A stretch of 64,000 bases of DNA from Diplonema japonicum (Eukaryota; Euglenozoa; Diplonemea; Diplonemida; Diplonemidae). This document shows positions 17,839 through 26,897 of the stretch, piece after piece. Position 1 is the stretch's first letter; the number at the start of each line of letters is the position of its first letter. The stretch spans positions 124,001 to 188,000 of the forward strand of contig OZ025654.1 in assembly GCA_964019335.1 (NCBI GenBank), read 5' to 3'. The notes below the pieces were generated by a model. The model ran no database searches and was not told the origin of the DNA. It saw only the letters and a program-made list of their open reading frames with translations. The position numbers and the translations under genes were made by a program.

Positions 17839-20800
17839 TCAGATCTTAATAGTATTGCTAAGGGGGTTGCTTTTAACACTCTGGGGTGCCTTTGAGACCC
17901 TCCTGTTGCTCCTTAAATTTGTGGAGGTAGATGCCAGTGACGCCGATGACGGCATCCGACCAGCAGCTACACCATCCATCGAAGTCAGGCTATTCACTGA
18001 GTGCGCAGCCGTGAGCCGAGGAGACACCCTGGGGGACAGCCTAGGAGACAAGCTAGGAGACAGTTTCAAGAAGGAAGGCTCACTACCCATCATTCTCGGA
18101 GAGCCCCCCTTCATGATCAACGGTGAATCAATATTAGACTGTGTGCCATCAAACGCTTCATAAAGCGTAAGAGGTTCCGGACGAGCACTCCCCTCCCCCT
18201 CTTTCCAAAACTCCTCTTGCAATTTCGATCGCCTACCCTTAACCAAAATATAAATTTCACACCCGATATCAATAACAGCATGGACCATCAAAACCACCAT
18301 CGCCATCAAGAAGAAAACGCCAGCTACTCCGAACCGACTGCTCCAAGGGTCCTCGGAATAATATCCAAGGCTTTGAAACAAGAGCCCCATCGCCGTTGCG
18401 CAGTTGAAAAAAATGTAAAGGAGCATGTCTCTCGGTTTCTCATAAGGCTTCGTCAGCCCGTCTGCCAAGGCGATCGACAGAAACACAATTGTTAGCCCAA
18501 GCTTCACATTCCCACACTCTTTCATTGTAGATACCGACGGTACGTTAAGTGCCGACACCGTGAACTGCATCAGGAAGGTGAACCCGACAAACCAACAGCA
18601 CCTCTCCCTGTAAGGTTTGACCATGCTCGTGAAGCGGTTGTACCACAGGTCTTCCTTCCTTCGCGAGATCCACTCGCCTTTTCCTATCATGAACTCTCTC
18701 AGTCCAGCGCAGCCTTTCTCCTCCTCGTATAACGCTTTTTTCGGGACGTCTCTTCTTACAACATACCCCACCCAGCATGGTACAAGGATGCACCCCATCG
18801 TGCAGATCAGACCAACCACCACAGTGGGCGCCGTCCCCCATTCCCTCGACCCGTCCGTCCCAGGGTAGAACAGGATCTTCAAAGAGGCGAAGGTGGTTCC
18901 TTGATACAGCAGCAGGAAGATGAACAGGGAGACAGACGGGAACCGCGTCACCCCCATCGCCGAGAGGAGGGAGGTCATCGGGAGCAGCGACGGTGCCATC
19001 TTCAACACGAGCCACACAACCAGGTAGGTCGCGAGGGCAGCTGCCCCGGCGATCAGCGTGTTCCCCAACACTGCTCCGAGGTACATCGAGCCTGCCACCG
19101 TCATCCCTGTCGGGTGCAGCATGAAGGGCAGGTCTTGCTTCCCTGAGCATGAGTCGGACATCACAAGCGACAATGTGGTCATCGCAGCACCTGATGCCGG
19201 GCCAGCGATCACCGCAAGACCCCCTGCCACAATAGTGCCGCCTCCACCTGGCGTGACGGCCTCGTCCGACACCACATGGACTGAGCACTCTGATGTGATG
19301 TTCATCACCTTCACCTCTACTTTGATGTCAGCCGAGCCTAGGCCCTTCCACTTGCCCTTCCCCACCACGTTTATCACTTTCTCTGACACAGGCTGCCCAC
19401 CCCACGTCATCTTGCTTAGCTTGTCGCTGTTCTCCACCACCTGCACCCCCATGTCTGAGGGTGCGATGCTCCACGTGGCTGTGATCTGCACGACGACCCC
19501 TTCAAGCAGGTGCTTCGCCTTGATGCTGGTGGGGCATTCTGCCTGTACGTCCAAGATCTGTTGTGTTGCTGTCACGTTCTGAGGCGCCTCTGTTGGCTGC
19601 AGTGTAGTTTTTGGGGCCTGAGTGGCGGGGGCGGATGTTGTAGGGGCCCACGTCGACCCAACGGGCAGGGCTGTTGGTGTAGAGGTAGGGGTTGCTGTCG
19701 CGGGACTCAGCGTTGCAGGCGTCAGTGTGCCGGGTGCCGAAGTAGCCAGTGCAATGGGACTTACTGTTGGAATAGCTGTTGCTGGTGCCGTGGTCGTCGG
19801 AATTAGTGACAATGGCGATGGGGTGTCAGGTGCCGAGGTTACTGGTAGGGGCGTGTCGGGTGCCGGAGTAACCGGTGCAGGAGTTGGCGGGACAGCCGAC
19901 ACAGGTGTGCCAGGGGCCACGGTATCTGGAGCAGGCGTGTCAGGAGCTGCTGTTTTGGGCGCTGGAGTAGCTGGTGCTGTTGTGGGGTTTGCTGTTGGAG
20001 TGGCTGTTGCTGGTGCAAGAGTTGGCGGGACTGGGGACAGTGGAGTCGGCGTGTCAGGAGCTGGAGTAGTAGGGACAGGCACAGGCGTGTCAGGAGCTGC
20101 TGTTTTGGGTGCTGGAGTAGCAGGTGCTGTTGTGGGGTTTGCTGTTGGAACAGCTGTTGCTGGTGCAGGAGTTGGCGGGACTGGGGACAATGGAGTCGGC
20201 GTGTCAGGAGCTGGGGTTGCAGGGAAAGGTGTCACAGGCACAGGCGTGTAGGGAGCTGTTGTATCTGGGGCAAGCGTGTCAGGTGCAAGCGTATCGGGCG
20301 CTGGAGTAGCTGGTGCTGTTGTGGGGGTCGCAGTTGGAACTGCTGTTGCTGGTGCAAGAGTGTCCGGGAAAGGTGACAGAGGTGAAGGTGTGTCAGGAGC
20401 TGATGTATCTGGAGCAGGCGTGTCAGGAGCTGCTGTTTTGGGTGCTGGAGTAGCAGGTGCTGTTGTGGGGTTTGCTGTTGGAACAGCTGTTGCTGGTGCA
20501 GGAGTTGGCGGAACTGGGGACAATGGAGTCGGCGTGTCAGGAGCTGGGGTTGCAGGGAAAGGTGTCACAGGCACAGGCGTGTTGGGAGCTGTTGTATCTG
20601 GGGCAGGCGTGTCAGGTGCAAGCGTATCGGGCGCTGGAGTAGCTGGTGCTGTTGTAGGGGTCGCAGTTGGAACTGCTGTTGCTGGTGCAAGAGTGTCCGG
20701 GAAAGGTGACAAAGGTGAAGGTGTATCTGGAGCAGAAGTATCTGGTGCAGGAGTCTTAGGCGCAGGAGTGTTTGGCGCAGGGGTGTCTGGAGCCGGAGTA

Positions 20801-21813
20801 CCTGGAGCAGGAGTGTCTGGCGCAGGAGTGTCTGGAGCAGGAGTGTCTGGAGCAGGAGTGTCTGGCGCAGGAGTGTCTGGAGCAGGAGTGTCTGGAGCAG
20901 GAGTGTCTGGAGCAGGAGTGTCTGGAGCAGGAGTGTCTGGCGCAGGAGTGTCTGGAGCAGGAGTGTCTGGAGCAGGAGTGTCTGGAGCAGGAGTGTCTGG
21001 AGCAGGAGTGTCTGGAGCAGGAGTGTCTGGCGCAGGAGTGTCTGGCGCAGGAGTGTCTGGAGCAGGAGTGTCTGGAGCAGGAGTGTCTGGCGCAGGAGTG
21101 TCTGGAGCAGGAGTGCCCGGAGCAGGAGTGTTTGGCGCAGGAGTATCTGGAGCAGGAGTGTCTGGAGCAGGAGTGTCCGGAGCAGGAGTGTTTGGAGCAG
21201 GGGTGTCTGGAGCAGGAGTAACTGGAGCAGGAGTGTCCGGAGCAGGAGTGTTTGGCGCAGGGGTGTCTGGAGCAGGAGTGTCTGGCGCAGGAGTGGCTGG
21301 AGCAGGAGTGTCTGGGGCCGGTGTGGCTGGGGTCCACTCCCACTCGATGGTGAAGACGAGCTCCGCCCACCTAGTAATGCCAGCATGGTTGTCCTGGTTG
21401 GTTATAACGATCGTGAAGTCATTGGCCGTGCTGCACGTCATCGGGGAAACCACGCAGGGCGTCCCAGTGGTGCAGGTCGAGGATTGCCCACAGAAGAGAT
21501 CATAATTCTCCTCACACTGGCAAACAAGTAACAAAGAGTCCGCACACTGCTCCGACCTAGAGTTACCACACCACGATAACCGGTAATCTGCATCAGAACC
21601 TGGTGAGTTAGCGCCCCAAACCAGCACATAGAGCTCACGGTCAACGTTGCCCACGGATATCTTTGTGATCTGGATTGTTCCCGGTCCGTGGTTGGTTTCA
21701 ATAGTTTTGGAGCAGGTGCTGCCCTTGTTGATATTAGTGCATTTGTCGGTGAACGTCCTTGCGATACCACCACATGTAGCTACAAGCGCAAGAAGGGTGC
21801 ACAGCCTCAACAT
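17839..21813 (-). CDS. Large multi-pass membrane protein with TPAPD-repeat ectodomain
   Basis: 1324 aa from the ATG at 21813 (MLRLCTLLALVATCGG, a good signal peptide). The frame is open further upstream, but only to a TTG. Residues about 20-165 are Cys-rich (about 12 Cys). Residues about 165-750 are Pro/Thr/Ala repeats, TPAPD pentapeptides at the N-terminal end and a longer unit twice further on, probably heavily O-glycosylated. A compact domain (about 760-850) is followed by about eight hydrophobic segments (850-1190) and a Ser/Pro-rich cytoplasmic tail (SPSLSPRLSPRVSPRL). The family is not recognised by name; a stalk-like surface receptor or channel-like protein is possible. The LINE copy B lies only about 100 bp downstream. 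Antisense frames through the repeats are open only because of the repeat composition. Confidence 0.85.
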   Translation of the reverse strand: MLRLCTLLALVATCGGIARTFTDKCTNINKGSTCSKTIETNHGPGTIQITKISVGNVDRELYVLVWGANSPGSDADYRLSWCGNSRSEQCADSLLLVCQCEENYDLFCGQSSTCTTGTPCVVSPMTCSTANDFTIVITNQDNHAGITRWAELVFTIEWEWTPATPAPDTPAPATPAPDTPAPDTPAPNTPAPDTPAPVTPAPDTPAPNTPAPDTPAPDTPAPDTPAPNTPAPGTPAPDTPAPDTPAPDTPAPDTPAPDTPAPDTPAPDTPAPDTPAPDTPAPDTPAPDTPAPDTPAPDTPAPDTPAPDTPAPDTPAPDTPAPDTPAPDTPAPDTPAPGTPAPDTPAPNTPAPKTPAPDTSAPDTPSPLSPFPDTLAPATAVPTATPTTAPATPAPDTLAPDTPAPDTTAPNTPVPVTPFPATPAPDTPTPLSPVPPTPAPATAVPTANPTTAPATPAPKTAAPDTPAPDTSAPDTPSPLSPFPDTLAPATAVPTATPTTAPATPAPDTLAPDTLAPDTTAPYTPVPVTPFPATPAPDTPTPLSPVPPTPAPATAVPTANPTTAPATPAPKTAAPDTPVPVPTTPAPDTPTPLSPVPPTLAPATATPTANPTTAPATPAPKTAAPDTPAPDTVAPGTPVSAVPPTPAPVTPAPDTPLPVTSAPDTPSPLSLIPTTTAPATAIPTVSPIALATSAPGTLTPATLSPATATPTSTPTALPVGSTWAPTTSAPATQAPKTTLQPTEAPQNVTATQQILDVQAECPTSIKAKHLLEGVVVQITATWSIAPSDMGVQVVENSDKLSKMTWGGQPVSEKVINVVGKGKWKGLGSADIKVEVKVMNITSECSVHVVSDEAVTPGGGGTIVAGGLAVIAGPASGAAMTTLSLVMSDSCSGKQDLPFMLHPTGMTVAGSMYLGAVLGNTLIAGAAALATYLVVWLVLKMAPSLLPMTSLLSAMGVTRFPSVSLFIFLLLYQGTTFASLKILFYPGTDGSREWGTAPTVVVGLICTMGCILVPCWVGYVVRRDVPKKALYEEEKGCAGLREFMIGKGEWISRRKEDLWYNRFTSMVKPYRERCCWFVGFTFLMQFTVSALNVPSVSTMKECGNVKLGLTIVFLSIALADGLTKPYEKPRDMLLYIFFNCATAMGLLFQSLGYYSEDPWSSRFGVAGVFFLMAMVVLMVHAVIDIGCEIYILVKGRRSKLQEEFWKEGEGSARPEPLTLYEAFDGTQSNIDSPLIMKGGSPRMMGSEPSFLKLSPSLSPRLSPRVSPRLTAAHSVNSLTSMDGVAAGRMPSSASLASTSTNLRSNRRVSKAPQSVKSNPLSNTIKI
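20101..20766 (-). repeat. 333-bp in-frame duplication in the repeat ectodomain
   Basis: TGTTTTGGGTGCTGG occurs at 20101 and 20434 and long stretches after each copy are nearly identical, giving a 111-residue unit present twice. It is probably a recent unequal exchange. Confidence 0.75.
20767..21330 (-). repeat. 15-bp tandem repeat coding TPAPD
   Basis: About 37 units of a 15-mer (plus strand AGCAGGAGTGTCTGG with a few variants such as GGCGCAGG or TGTTTGG). Unit sequence is almost uniform between 20800 and 21120, suggesting active slippage or unequal crossing-over. Confidence 0.9.
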
Positions 21814-21895
21814 CTCGTCACCCCACCGCCCCTCCCTCCCCCTCTTCCTTCTTTTACTTTTAACCTTGTTCAGATAAGTTTTAATGTTTTTGTTC

Positions 21896-21975
21896 CCCTT
21901 TTTATTGCATTTCAAAAAAAAAAAAAAAAGAAGAACAAAAGGAAGAGAGAGGAAGAAGGAAAGTTTCTTTCAAAA
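21896..21975 (-). promoter_or_regulatory. Probable trans-splice acceptor for the TPAPD-repeat gene
   Basis: On the minus strand 60 bases of almost pure pyrimidine (21975-21914) precede GAAATGCAATAAAAAG; the AG is at 21898. The first ATG after it in the coding frame is the signal-peptide Met at 21813. Confidence 0.4.
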
Positions 21976-22030
21976 GAAAAAAAAAAAGAAAGAGGGAAAA
22001 AATAAAGAAAGATTGTCGTCTTTCAAGAGT

Positions 22031-22915
22031 CTAATTGAGGGCAGTGCCTTCCCAATGCTCCATCGGTATGTAGTACCTGGTGTTCGCAGGATCCTTGCCG
22101 TCCGACAGCCACTGCAGCGGACTCGCCCGAAGCTTGGGGCGACTGCCGTAAGAGCAGAATGTCTGACGTAGTGGGAAGTGAGGCCCAGGTTGGCTCTCAA
22201 GAACCTGTTGTAGGTGTGCATGACGAGCCCTTCCATCACATGATCGTCGGGGGCCAGCTTTCGAGCACGCGTCCACTCTAACACCACCCGTATGAAACGG
22301 CTGCCCAACGAAACCAACAGAGCCTGCCCCGTCCGTCTTGCCCCCGAAGAACGTAACCATGACCTGTTCGTGCTTCACCACCAAGTCTCGACATAGGACC
22401 AACCTCAAATCCACAAACCTGGCGGCTGTGGCCCACTGGAGAGCCAACGCTACATGATTCACCGTGTGTGGGTGCGTCCGTAGCACCTGCCATACCCTCT
22501 CCGCATCCGGCAGGTTCTGGTGCAGGGTCTCTCTCTCGCGTCCATGTTCGACATTCGTAGTTAAGGTCCGCGTGAAGGCCTTGGCTAGGTCTATCCCCGC
22601 CATACGTCGCGCTGCGATGTATTGGAGAGCGGAACGGGCGGTCAGCGCATCGTTGAGCTTCCGCTGGAGCCACATGTAAAACGCCAGCTCGGCGTCGATC
22701 GTGGGGTCGAGCTCGTTCAGGCACCTTTGGAACAGTTGCACTCTCTTGGTAACCGACAGGATGGGGGCTACATCTTTGTAACATTCGGTGAGTCGGCCGA
22801 GGGTGAGGGCCTTGAGGGGTGCTATCTCGGGAACCGTAATGCTGTAGTCGTTCTTGCGCGGCTGATAGGCGTCGAGCTTGTCCTGGAATATGGGGAAGTG
22901 TGACTCCTCGCGTCA
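22031..22915 (-). pseudogene. Tyrosine recombinase (frameshifted)
   Basis: Two reading frames alternate. Frame one gives the core-binding region and WATAARFVDLRLV (first catalytic Arg), then FFGGKTDGAG (Lys). Near 22325 a shift moves into a frame with LTSHYVRHSALTAVA (the HxxR box). Near 22140 a second shift returns to the first frame with LQWLSDGKDPANTRYYIP (Trp and the catalytic Tyr), ending at 22031. A further frame break lies near 22915. All catalytic elements R, K, HxxR, W and Y can be found but not in one frame, so this is a pseudogene of a once complete recombinase that would have cut and rejoined DNA via a phosphotyrosine. Confidence 0.78.
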
Positions 22916-22969
22916 CGGGCTTGGAAGGGAGGGAGTTGGGAGGGAGGGTGGGAGTCAACCCCGACCTTC

Positions 22970-23916
22970 ATAAGGTCTTGCGCTTCTTTGAATAGTGCTG
23001 ACGCGGCGGTGTAGGCGCTGCAGGCCTCTTGCGCTCGAGGGCCTTTTTTGCCACCGAGTCGACGTGATCCGACTTTCTGGCGGCCGCCCTCGCCCTCGAG
23101 TACTCCTCGGGACCGAACTTGTCACAGGCTACTTTCTCGGCGCGAGCGGGAAGGCCGCGCCCCTGGCCTTACGAACGAGGAATTCGTCGTTCGGCGGAGT
23201 TGCGAATCCAGAGGGATTCCAAGCGAACTATTGCCACGTGCAAAAAGGGCAAGTGGTCTACAGACCATACTCCGTCCACGAGCAAGGCCAACATGCCTCT
23301 GATCCAGACTCTGGACTCATGCTCCTCGGCGGTTCCGTCTGAAACCGGGTCCTCAGGCAACCTGATGCCGTAACGGGATTCGACCCTCTGCATGATGAGG
23401 GCGGCTATGGTGGGGGAGGAAACTAGTGGGGCCCAAGCCGAGACCCTCCGTACGTCAAACTCCAACGGGAGTACCGGTAAGGCATTCGACGCCTCGACGC
23501 GGTTACGGAGACGCTCGTTCTCCGCCTTCAACTCAGCGATCTGAGCGACGACCAAGTGGAGACTCTCCACATTGGTTTGGACCTCACTGAGGTCTGGTGA
23601 TGGAGGGGACTCCACCTCCGGGTCCGTCTGGACCAAAGCTTCACCAAGCTTTTTAACCGCCCAAATGCATGGGGGGCACACCCACTGGGTGGAATCTTCC
23701 ACTGGAAGAAACGCCTGACTTAGGGGTGGCGGGCAGCTAGAGGACAAACATCCTCTGCCCTTTAGCGCCACACCTCGCACAGTGCACCGCAGTGTCACCG
23801 TGCGAGGTGTCGCACTTCTCGAAGATGCAATCCGCGAGGTGAGGGGCGCGAGTGCTTCCCGATGGGTACTCGAGGTCCGCGTATTAGACCAGATCATCCC
23901 AGTCTAGTGCCGTCAT
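22970..23916 (-). pseudogene. Zinc-finger/coiled-coil ORF of the tyrosine-recombinase element (broken)
   Basis: It starts with an ATG at 23916 (MTALDWDDLV) and then a TAA. The continuing frame encodes CIFEKC...HCARCGAKG, a C-x4-C...H-x-C-x2-C finger, and stops. An overlapping frame continues (STQWVCPPCIWAVKKLGEAL), with a coiled coil (ELKAENERLRNRVEA) and a conserved-looking C-terminal part (23169-23500). After another shift near 23180, Lys/Arg-rich sequence leads toward the recombinase. The finger resembles the PHD-like fingers of retroelement proteins; function inferred as DNA or chromatin binding. Confidence 0.55.
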
Positions 23917-24030
23917 TGTTTGTACGTGCCGGGTAAAACCTGGAGAAGTTTGTCAACCCGAAACACGTTGCCAACGTTCCCCTTTTGTTTAGACAAGTCA
24001 AAGACTCGTTCTTGCAAAAAAAAAAAAAAG
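23914..24030 (-). repeat. 5' terminal segment of the tyrosine-recombinase element (reference copy)
   Basis: On the minus strand a T tract and GCAAG are followed by AACGAGTCTTTGACTTGTC and about 85 more bases up to the ATG. The T tract plus GCAAG could itself be a trans-splice acceptor for the element. Related copies lie at 9361, 9739, 26067, 38085, 48685 and 58827. Confidence 0.75.
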
Positions 24031-24435
24031 AGTCGGTTGATTGTTGTTTTAGTTGTGCACAGCCGGGTGTTTAACCTGTAGAAGGATAAGCCCAACAATG
24101 CCACCACTACTCTTTTTTTAGCAATGACAGTTTATTATCAATAATATTGTTTTTTTTTCTTTTCTTTTCTTCTTGTTCTAGCAATAAAAAAAAAAAAAAA
24201 GGAAGAAGAAAGTAGTAATAAATAAAGGAGTAACTTTTAAAGCTTGCGCTGCCGCGTTTACCGTTGAAAACAATCATAGGATGTGCAAAGTTTATCATCT
24301 AAACATGGTCTATTGCACCAGGGTTGCGCAGCCAAGCAGACCCAGATGCTCATAGGGTGCCTAGCTACCTGGAGTGAAAAATGAAACCGACAATTTTCGC
24401 CATTCGTACGCGTCAACGCATAGAAACCTTAAAAC

Positions 24436-24471
<36 letters not shown>

Positions 24472-24887
24472 AACAACAACCAAGCATTTGCACCTCTCCT
24501 GTCTTTCTCCAGACATTGTCTGTACTGAGATCAGGATGAGACGAAACTGGTTGTTTTTGTGTGAAATATTGCCCCCCCCCTTTTTTTTCTGTTTTGGGCT
24601 CTGACGGTGGGGGGTGGGGAAAAGTATAGTAACTAACACGAGCACGGACCAATAGGAGGAGAGGAGGGACTAACCTTATTACCAAGTCACCAGGAGAAAC
24701 AAAACAAAACAAAACAAAGAACGGAAAAAAGAGAGAAAAAAAAAGCAAAGAATACGCGAAACCCGAGCAAACCTTGTTTCTGCTTTCGGGCCTTTCAGCC
24801 CTCTCAGAAAGAAAACCCCACGCACTGTGATCTTTCTTAGATCTTTTCAAAAAAAAACAAAACAAAACAAAAAACACACACACAGTC

Positions 24888-24929
<42 letters not shown>

Positions 24930-26574
24930 TCACTCAACAAGAAAAAAAAATGACTAGACGAACAGATCAGAAACCTATTTATTTAAAACAAAAAAACAAA
25001 AAAACGAATAAGAGAAGGGAACGTTTCCAGCTTTCGTTTCCCCGTTTCTTGCTGACATAGCCCTAGGGGGAGCCCCCCCCCCCCCCCCCCCCCCCACACA
25101 CACACACCACAAAAGAGACTGAAAAGCGCATCCACATGACATGATCAATGTCTCACAAAAACGGTTTAAAAAAAAAAAAAACCACTCAGAGAAAAAAAGG
25201 GGGGGAGGAGAGGGGGGCAACATCTTCTGACCAATAGCAATTTCTTTTGTTTTTCTCCTTTTACATTTATAACCCCTCCCCTGTCGTGTCCCAACGAATA
25301 GTGTTTTAAAGAAGAAAGGTGGTTTACCTGTTAAATACAAAGGGGGGAGGGGGAAGGGGAGGATAAAGAGTCTGGCTTTGCAAACTCCTCCTTTACTCCA
25401 TTCTTTTTTTTTTTCCCCTCGTTCTTTCGTTGAGTTCCGTTCGTACAACGTAAGAGTGGAAAGAAGTATTGCTACATCTACACAAACCAAGGAAGAAGGG
25501 CCGGAGGGTCAATGGGGGAGGAATATTTCCATTTTTTTTCTTCTTTTTTCTTTTTTTTTTTTTTCATTCACATATTGAATGTAGGGTCCCCAGGGGCAAA
25601 AGGCGTGGCCTGAAAGTTGTATTTTCTTTCTGCACGCTTTGATTTTTTCAGGGGTTGCCCCCAAATGTGAGACAAAAAGTATTCTCGTCAGGCGGAACAC
25701 AAATAGGAAAAACGAAAATGGGTCGATTATTTCACTCGCCTTAACGAGTTATTTTGCCTGCAGACAGCGCACGAGACGGGCAGTGACGCCTAACGCTTTA
25801 CAATATGCCTAGGGAAGGAGGAGAGGAGGAAGAAGAGGTATCCTTTACAAAAAGATATATAAAAAAAAATTCAGAAATAAAAAAGACAAAAAAAAGGGGG
25901 GGGGCCTCTTTCTTTTCCTTCTTTCTTTTTTCTTCTTCTTTTTTCTTTCTTTCTTTTTTTTTTTCTTTTTTGAAAACTTGGGGCGCTGTCAAGAAAAGAA
26001 CGAAGAAATTTAAGAAGAAAAAAAAGGGGAAACCAAAATACTGTAAAAGGTGGAAAAGAGGGAACTGGTTGTTGTTGTACGTGCCCCGGGTAGAAAACCT
26101 GGAGAAGTTTATAAACCCCGAAACACATTACTGTCTCTCGCCTCTTGTAGACAAGGAGTCTCGTCAAAGCTTTGTGAAACTTCTTTCAAAAAGAAATCTC
26201 AACAAATCTTCGAAAATGGCAGGACAGAAAATGGTCTAACACTTTCTATCATTTTACAGTAAAGATTTTTTTAAAGAAAGAGAAGAGAATATAGAGGGGA
26301 AAAAAGCAAGAATTCACCTTAAGCGCGTTGAATCCTGAAAAAAAAAGAGCTTTTTCTTTTTTTTCTTTTTTTTTTTGTTCCCCCTTTCTTCCTTTTTTTT
26401 CCCCTCCCTTTTAATTGTTTTCTTTTTTCTTTTTTCTTTTTTGAAAAGCACGTGTTCCACCCCCTGTCTTGTAAGGGGAGGGAGTAGTTTTTTCAAAAAG
26501 AGGTAAATAGAAATAAAACAGCAAAAAAAGGGGAGGAAAGGAAAAAGAAAGGGGGTTTAAGAAAAAAAAAGAGT

Positions 26575-26612
<38 letters not shown>

Positions 26613-26695
26613 TTGCCACATAAAAAAAAAAAAATAGTGCCCCATAAGGAACAACAAAAACCAGGAGGAAAAAAAAAAAATATGTTCCTATTCTG

Positions 26696-26733
<38 letters not shown>

Positions 26734-26897
26734 GAAAAAAATATCGCTAATAAAAAAAAAACAAAAACATCCTAAATACAATTAGTCGTTGTTGATTGCA
26801 CAAACTTTTTGGGTGCAATATAAAAAAAAAAGAGAGGGGGTCGGGGAGGGGGGAATAGTTAAAAAAGATTATATGGGGTCTGGCGAAATAACTGACT
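24031..26897. other. Long intergenic region, homopolymer-rich
   Basis: No gene supported. Long runs: 32 A at 24439-24470, 38 T at 24890-24927, 23 C at 25073-25095, and several T/A runs at 26577-26760. An isolated end of the foldback family lies at about 25024-25077 and a solo repeat at 26067. 25590-25800 is non-repetitive but shows no coding signal. Confidence 0.6.
26067..26180 (+). repeat. Solo repeat related to the tyrosine-recombinase element 5' end
   Basis: Matches 23914-24030 through TGTACGTGCC, GGGTAGAAAACCTGGAGAAG, ACCCCGAAACAC and GTAGACAAG, with scattered changes. Confidence 0.7.

Larger units (their letters stand above)
22031..24030 (-). mobile_element. Decayed tyrosine-recombinase mobile element
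   Basis: On the minus strand: a 5' segment (24030-23917) that recurs as solo repeats elsewhere, an ATG with an in-frame stop ten codons later, a zinc-finger/coiled-coil frame (to about 22970), then a tyrosine recombinase (22915-22031). No reverse transcriptase follows, so it resembles Cryptons or a truncated DIRS/VIPER-like element; which one cannot be settled from this copy. Several frameshifts show it is inactive. Confidence 0.75.

Noticed and set aside
20767..21330. CRISPR-like array
   Set aside because: Direct repeats without unique spacers, in a coding frame; the 201-bp and 18-bp arrays likewise lack spacers.
20276..21505. 409-codon plus-strand Gly-Ala-Val repeat frame
   Set aside because: Antisense of the TPAPD repeat; a collagen- or silk-like appearance is a by-product of the 15-bp unit.
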